From: HGM13006 sp964518645
Lineage (GTDB): Bacteria; Bacillota; Clostridia; Oscillospirales; Oscillospiraceae
Assembly (NCBI GenBank): GCA_964518645.1
Contig: CAZFGL010000024.1
Location: forward strand, 1 to 21,812
DNA length: 21,812 nucleotides
Direction: 5' to 3'
In this document: positions 20,512-21,812 of the stretch, one piece after another
Position numbering within the stretch: position 1 is the first letter of the stretch
How the letters are laid out: the number at the start of each line of letters is the position of its first letter
Notes under the pieces: model-generated
The model's input: only the letters and a program-made list of their open reading frames with translations
Database searches by the model: none
Told to the model about the DNA's origin: nothing
Program-made: the position numbers and the translations under genes

Positions 20512-21812
20512 ATGGCAGCAGGTTCTAAAGGACGTATAACAAGAATTACCGGCCCCGTTGTGGACATCCGTTTTGATGAAAACAACCTGCCGGATATCCT
20601 CCACGCAGTGGAGGTTCCCAGAGAAGGCGGCGTGTGCACCATGGAGGTGCTCCAGCATCTGGGATTGGGCGAGGTGCGCTGTATTGCCATGCAGCCCACC
20701 GACGGTATGAGCCGGGGTATGACCGCCATTGATACCGGCGCACCTATTTCCGTGCCTGTGGGCAACGAGACGCTGGGACGGATGATCAACGTAACTGGAC
20801 AGCCCATTGACCGGGGTGGAGAGATCCAGACGGACAAACGCTGGCCGATCCATCATGATGCCCCGGATTTTACGGAGATCACCACATCGGATGAGATCCT
20901 GGAGACCGGTATCAAGGTCATTGACCTGATGACCCCCTTTGCCCGGGGCGGCAAGATCGGTCTGTTCGGTGGCGCAGGCGTGGGCAAAACCGTGCTGATT
21001 ATGGAGCTGATCCGGAATATTGCCTTTGAGCATGACGGTTACTCCGTATTTGCAGGTGTGGGCGAGCGCTCCCGTGAGGGATATGACCTCTGGCAGGAGA
21101 TGAAGGAATCTCATGTGCTGGATAAAACAGCACTGGTGTTCGGTCAGATGAATGAAACTGCCGGTGCCCGTCTCCGGGTGCCTCTGGCGGGACTTACCAT
21201 GGCAGAGTATTTCCGAAAGACCTCCCGGAAGGATGTACTCCTGTTTATCGACAACATCTTCCGGTTTACGCAGGCCGGTTCCGAGGTGTCCGCACTTCTG
21301 GGCCGTATGCCCTCGGCCGTGGGCTATCAGCCCACCCTGGCTACAGAAATGGGCAAGCTTCAGGAGCGGATCGTGTCTACCAAGGAAGGTGCCATCACAT
21401 CTGTTCAGGCCATCTATGTGCCTGCGGATGACCTGACTGACCCCGCCCCTGCCACCACCTTCTCCCATCTGGATGCCACAACGGTACTCTCCCGTTCCAT
21501 TGTGGAGCTGGGCATTTATCCCGCAGTTTCCCCTCTGGAATCCGGCTCCCGGATGCTGGCAGCGGATATTGTTGGGCAGCGGCACTACAAGACCGCAAAG
21601 GAAGTGGCCCGGGTGCTTCAGCGGTATAATGAGCTTCAGGATATTATCGCAATTCTGGGTATGGATGAGCTGTCTCCCGAGGAGAAAACGCTGGTACGCC
21701 GTGCCCGCCGGGTACAGCGGTTTATGAGCCAGCCCTTCCATGTGGCAGAGGGCTTTACCGGTGTCAAGGGTGCCTATGTGCCGCTGGAAAAGACCATCAG
21801 CAGCTTTGAGGC
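20512..21812 (+). CDS. atpD: ATP synthase F1 subunit beta, N-terminal part (runs off the window)
   Basis: From ATG 20512 the frame stays open to the window end (433 codons, no stop). It starts MAAGSKGRITRITGPVVDIR. Walker A GGAGVGKT is at 153-160, the catalytic Glu is E185 in GVGERSREG, and Walker B is in DVLLFIDNIFRF (about 248-258). AAGGAG lies 7 bases before the ATG, 10 bases after atpG. All catalytic features seem normal. About 30 residues should remain downstream, followed probably by atpC, outside the view. Confidence 0.97.
   Translation, partial: MAAGSKGRITRITGPVVDIRFDENNLPDILHAVEVPREGGVCTMEVLQHLGLGEVRCIAMQPTDGMSRGMTAIDTGAPISVPVGNETLGRMINVTGQPIDRGGEIQTDKRWPIHHDAPDFTEITTSDEILETGIKVIDLMTPFARGGKIGLFGGAGVGKTVLIMELIRNIAFEHDGYSVFAGVGERSREGYDLWQEMKESHVLDKTALVFGQMNETAGARLRVPLAGLTMAEYFRKTSRKDVLLFIDNIFRFTQAGSEVSALLGRMPSAVGYQPTLATEMGKLQERIVSTKEGAITSVQAIYVPADDLTDPAPATTFSHLDATTVLSRSIVELGIYPAVSPLESGSRMLAADIVGQRHYKTAKEVARVLQRYNELQDIIAILGMDELSPEEKTLVRRARRVQRFMSQPFHVAEGFTGVKGAYVPLEKTISSFE

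Noticed and set aside
17109..20837. A 1242-codon open frame on the minus strand opposite the ATP synthase genes
   Set aside because: It overlaps genes with clear homology on the other strand, has no ribosome binding site or recognisable domain, and arises from GC-rich codon use in the antisense frame.

Overview
The window (about 21.8 kb, GC-rich, with consensus sigma-A-type promoters and strong AGGAGG ribosome binding sites) looks like chromosome of a Gram-positive anaerobe of the class Clostridia. The protein set (VTC/DUF4956/Cthe_2159 genes, NifX-like His-rich protein, LCP protein, GC-rich codon use) suggests an Oscillospirales-type gut bacterium; this assignment is inference. No rRNA, tRNA, CRISPR array, insertion sequence or phage gene was seen.

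Layout. 1-570: the end of an SPFH/band-7 protein and a terminator. 588-962 (-): a small zinc-ribbon membrane protein. 1153-3475 (+): mtaB (tRNA methylthiotransferase), a two-CBS-domain protein and a small membrane protein. 3530-4479 (-): an acetyltransferase-like gene followed by a NifX-type protein. 4637-5953 (-): a MaoC/hot-dog acyl dehydratase-like gene with its own promoter and terminator. 6105-9420 (-): an operon of a VTC-domain protein, a DUF4956 membrane protein and a Cthe_2159-type beta-helix lipoprotein. 9628-11328 (-): a solute-binding lipoprotein with no permease genes in the window. 11521-13800 (-): two adjacent CNNM/CBS (HlyC/CorC) membrane proteins, the upstream one lacking the C-terminal domain. 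14021-15514 (+): an LCP (LytR-CpsA-Psr) cell-wall ligase. 15760-21812 (+): the F-type ATP synthase operon, running off the window inside atpD.

The most striking feature is in the ATP synthase operon. The gene order is atpI-like, a, c, b, then one 737-codon ORF, then gamma and beta. That ORF joins in one frame a second b-like membrane anchor and stalk helix, a delta/OSCP C-terminal domain and a complete alpha subunit (b'-delta-alpha). There is no separate atpH or atpA. F1 normally has three alpha but one delta, so the fusion creates a stoichiometry problem: three stalks, proteolytic processing or an internal start. Novelty could not be checked without a database.

Two divergent intergenic regions (near 990-1120 and 13836-13961) each have -10 regions that are exact mirror copies of one another beyond the TATAAT core, about 120 bp apart.
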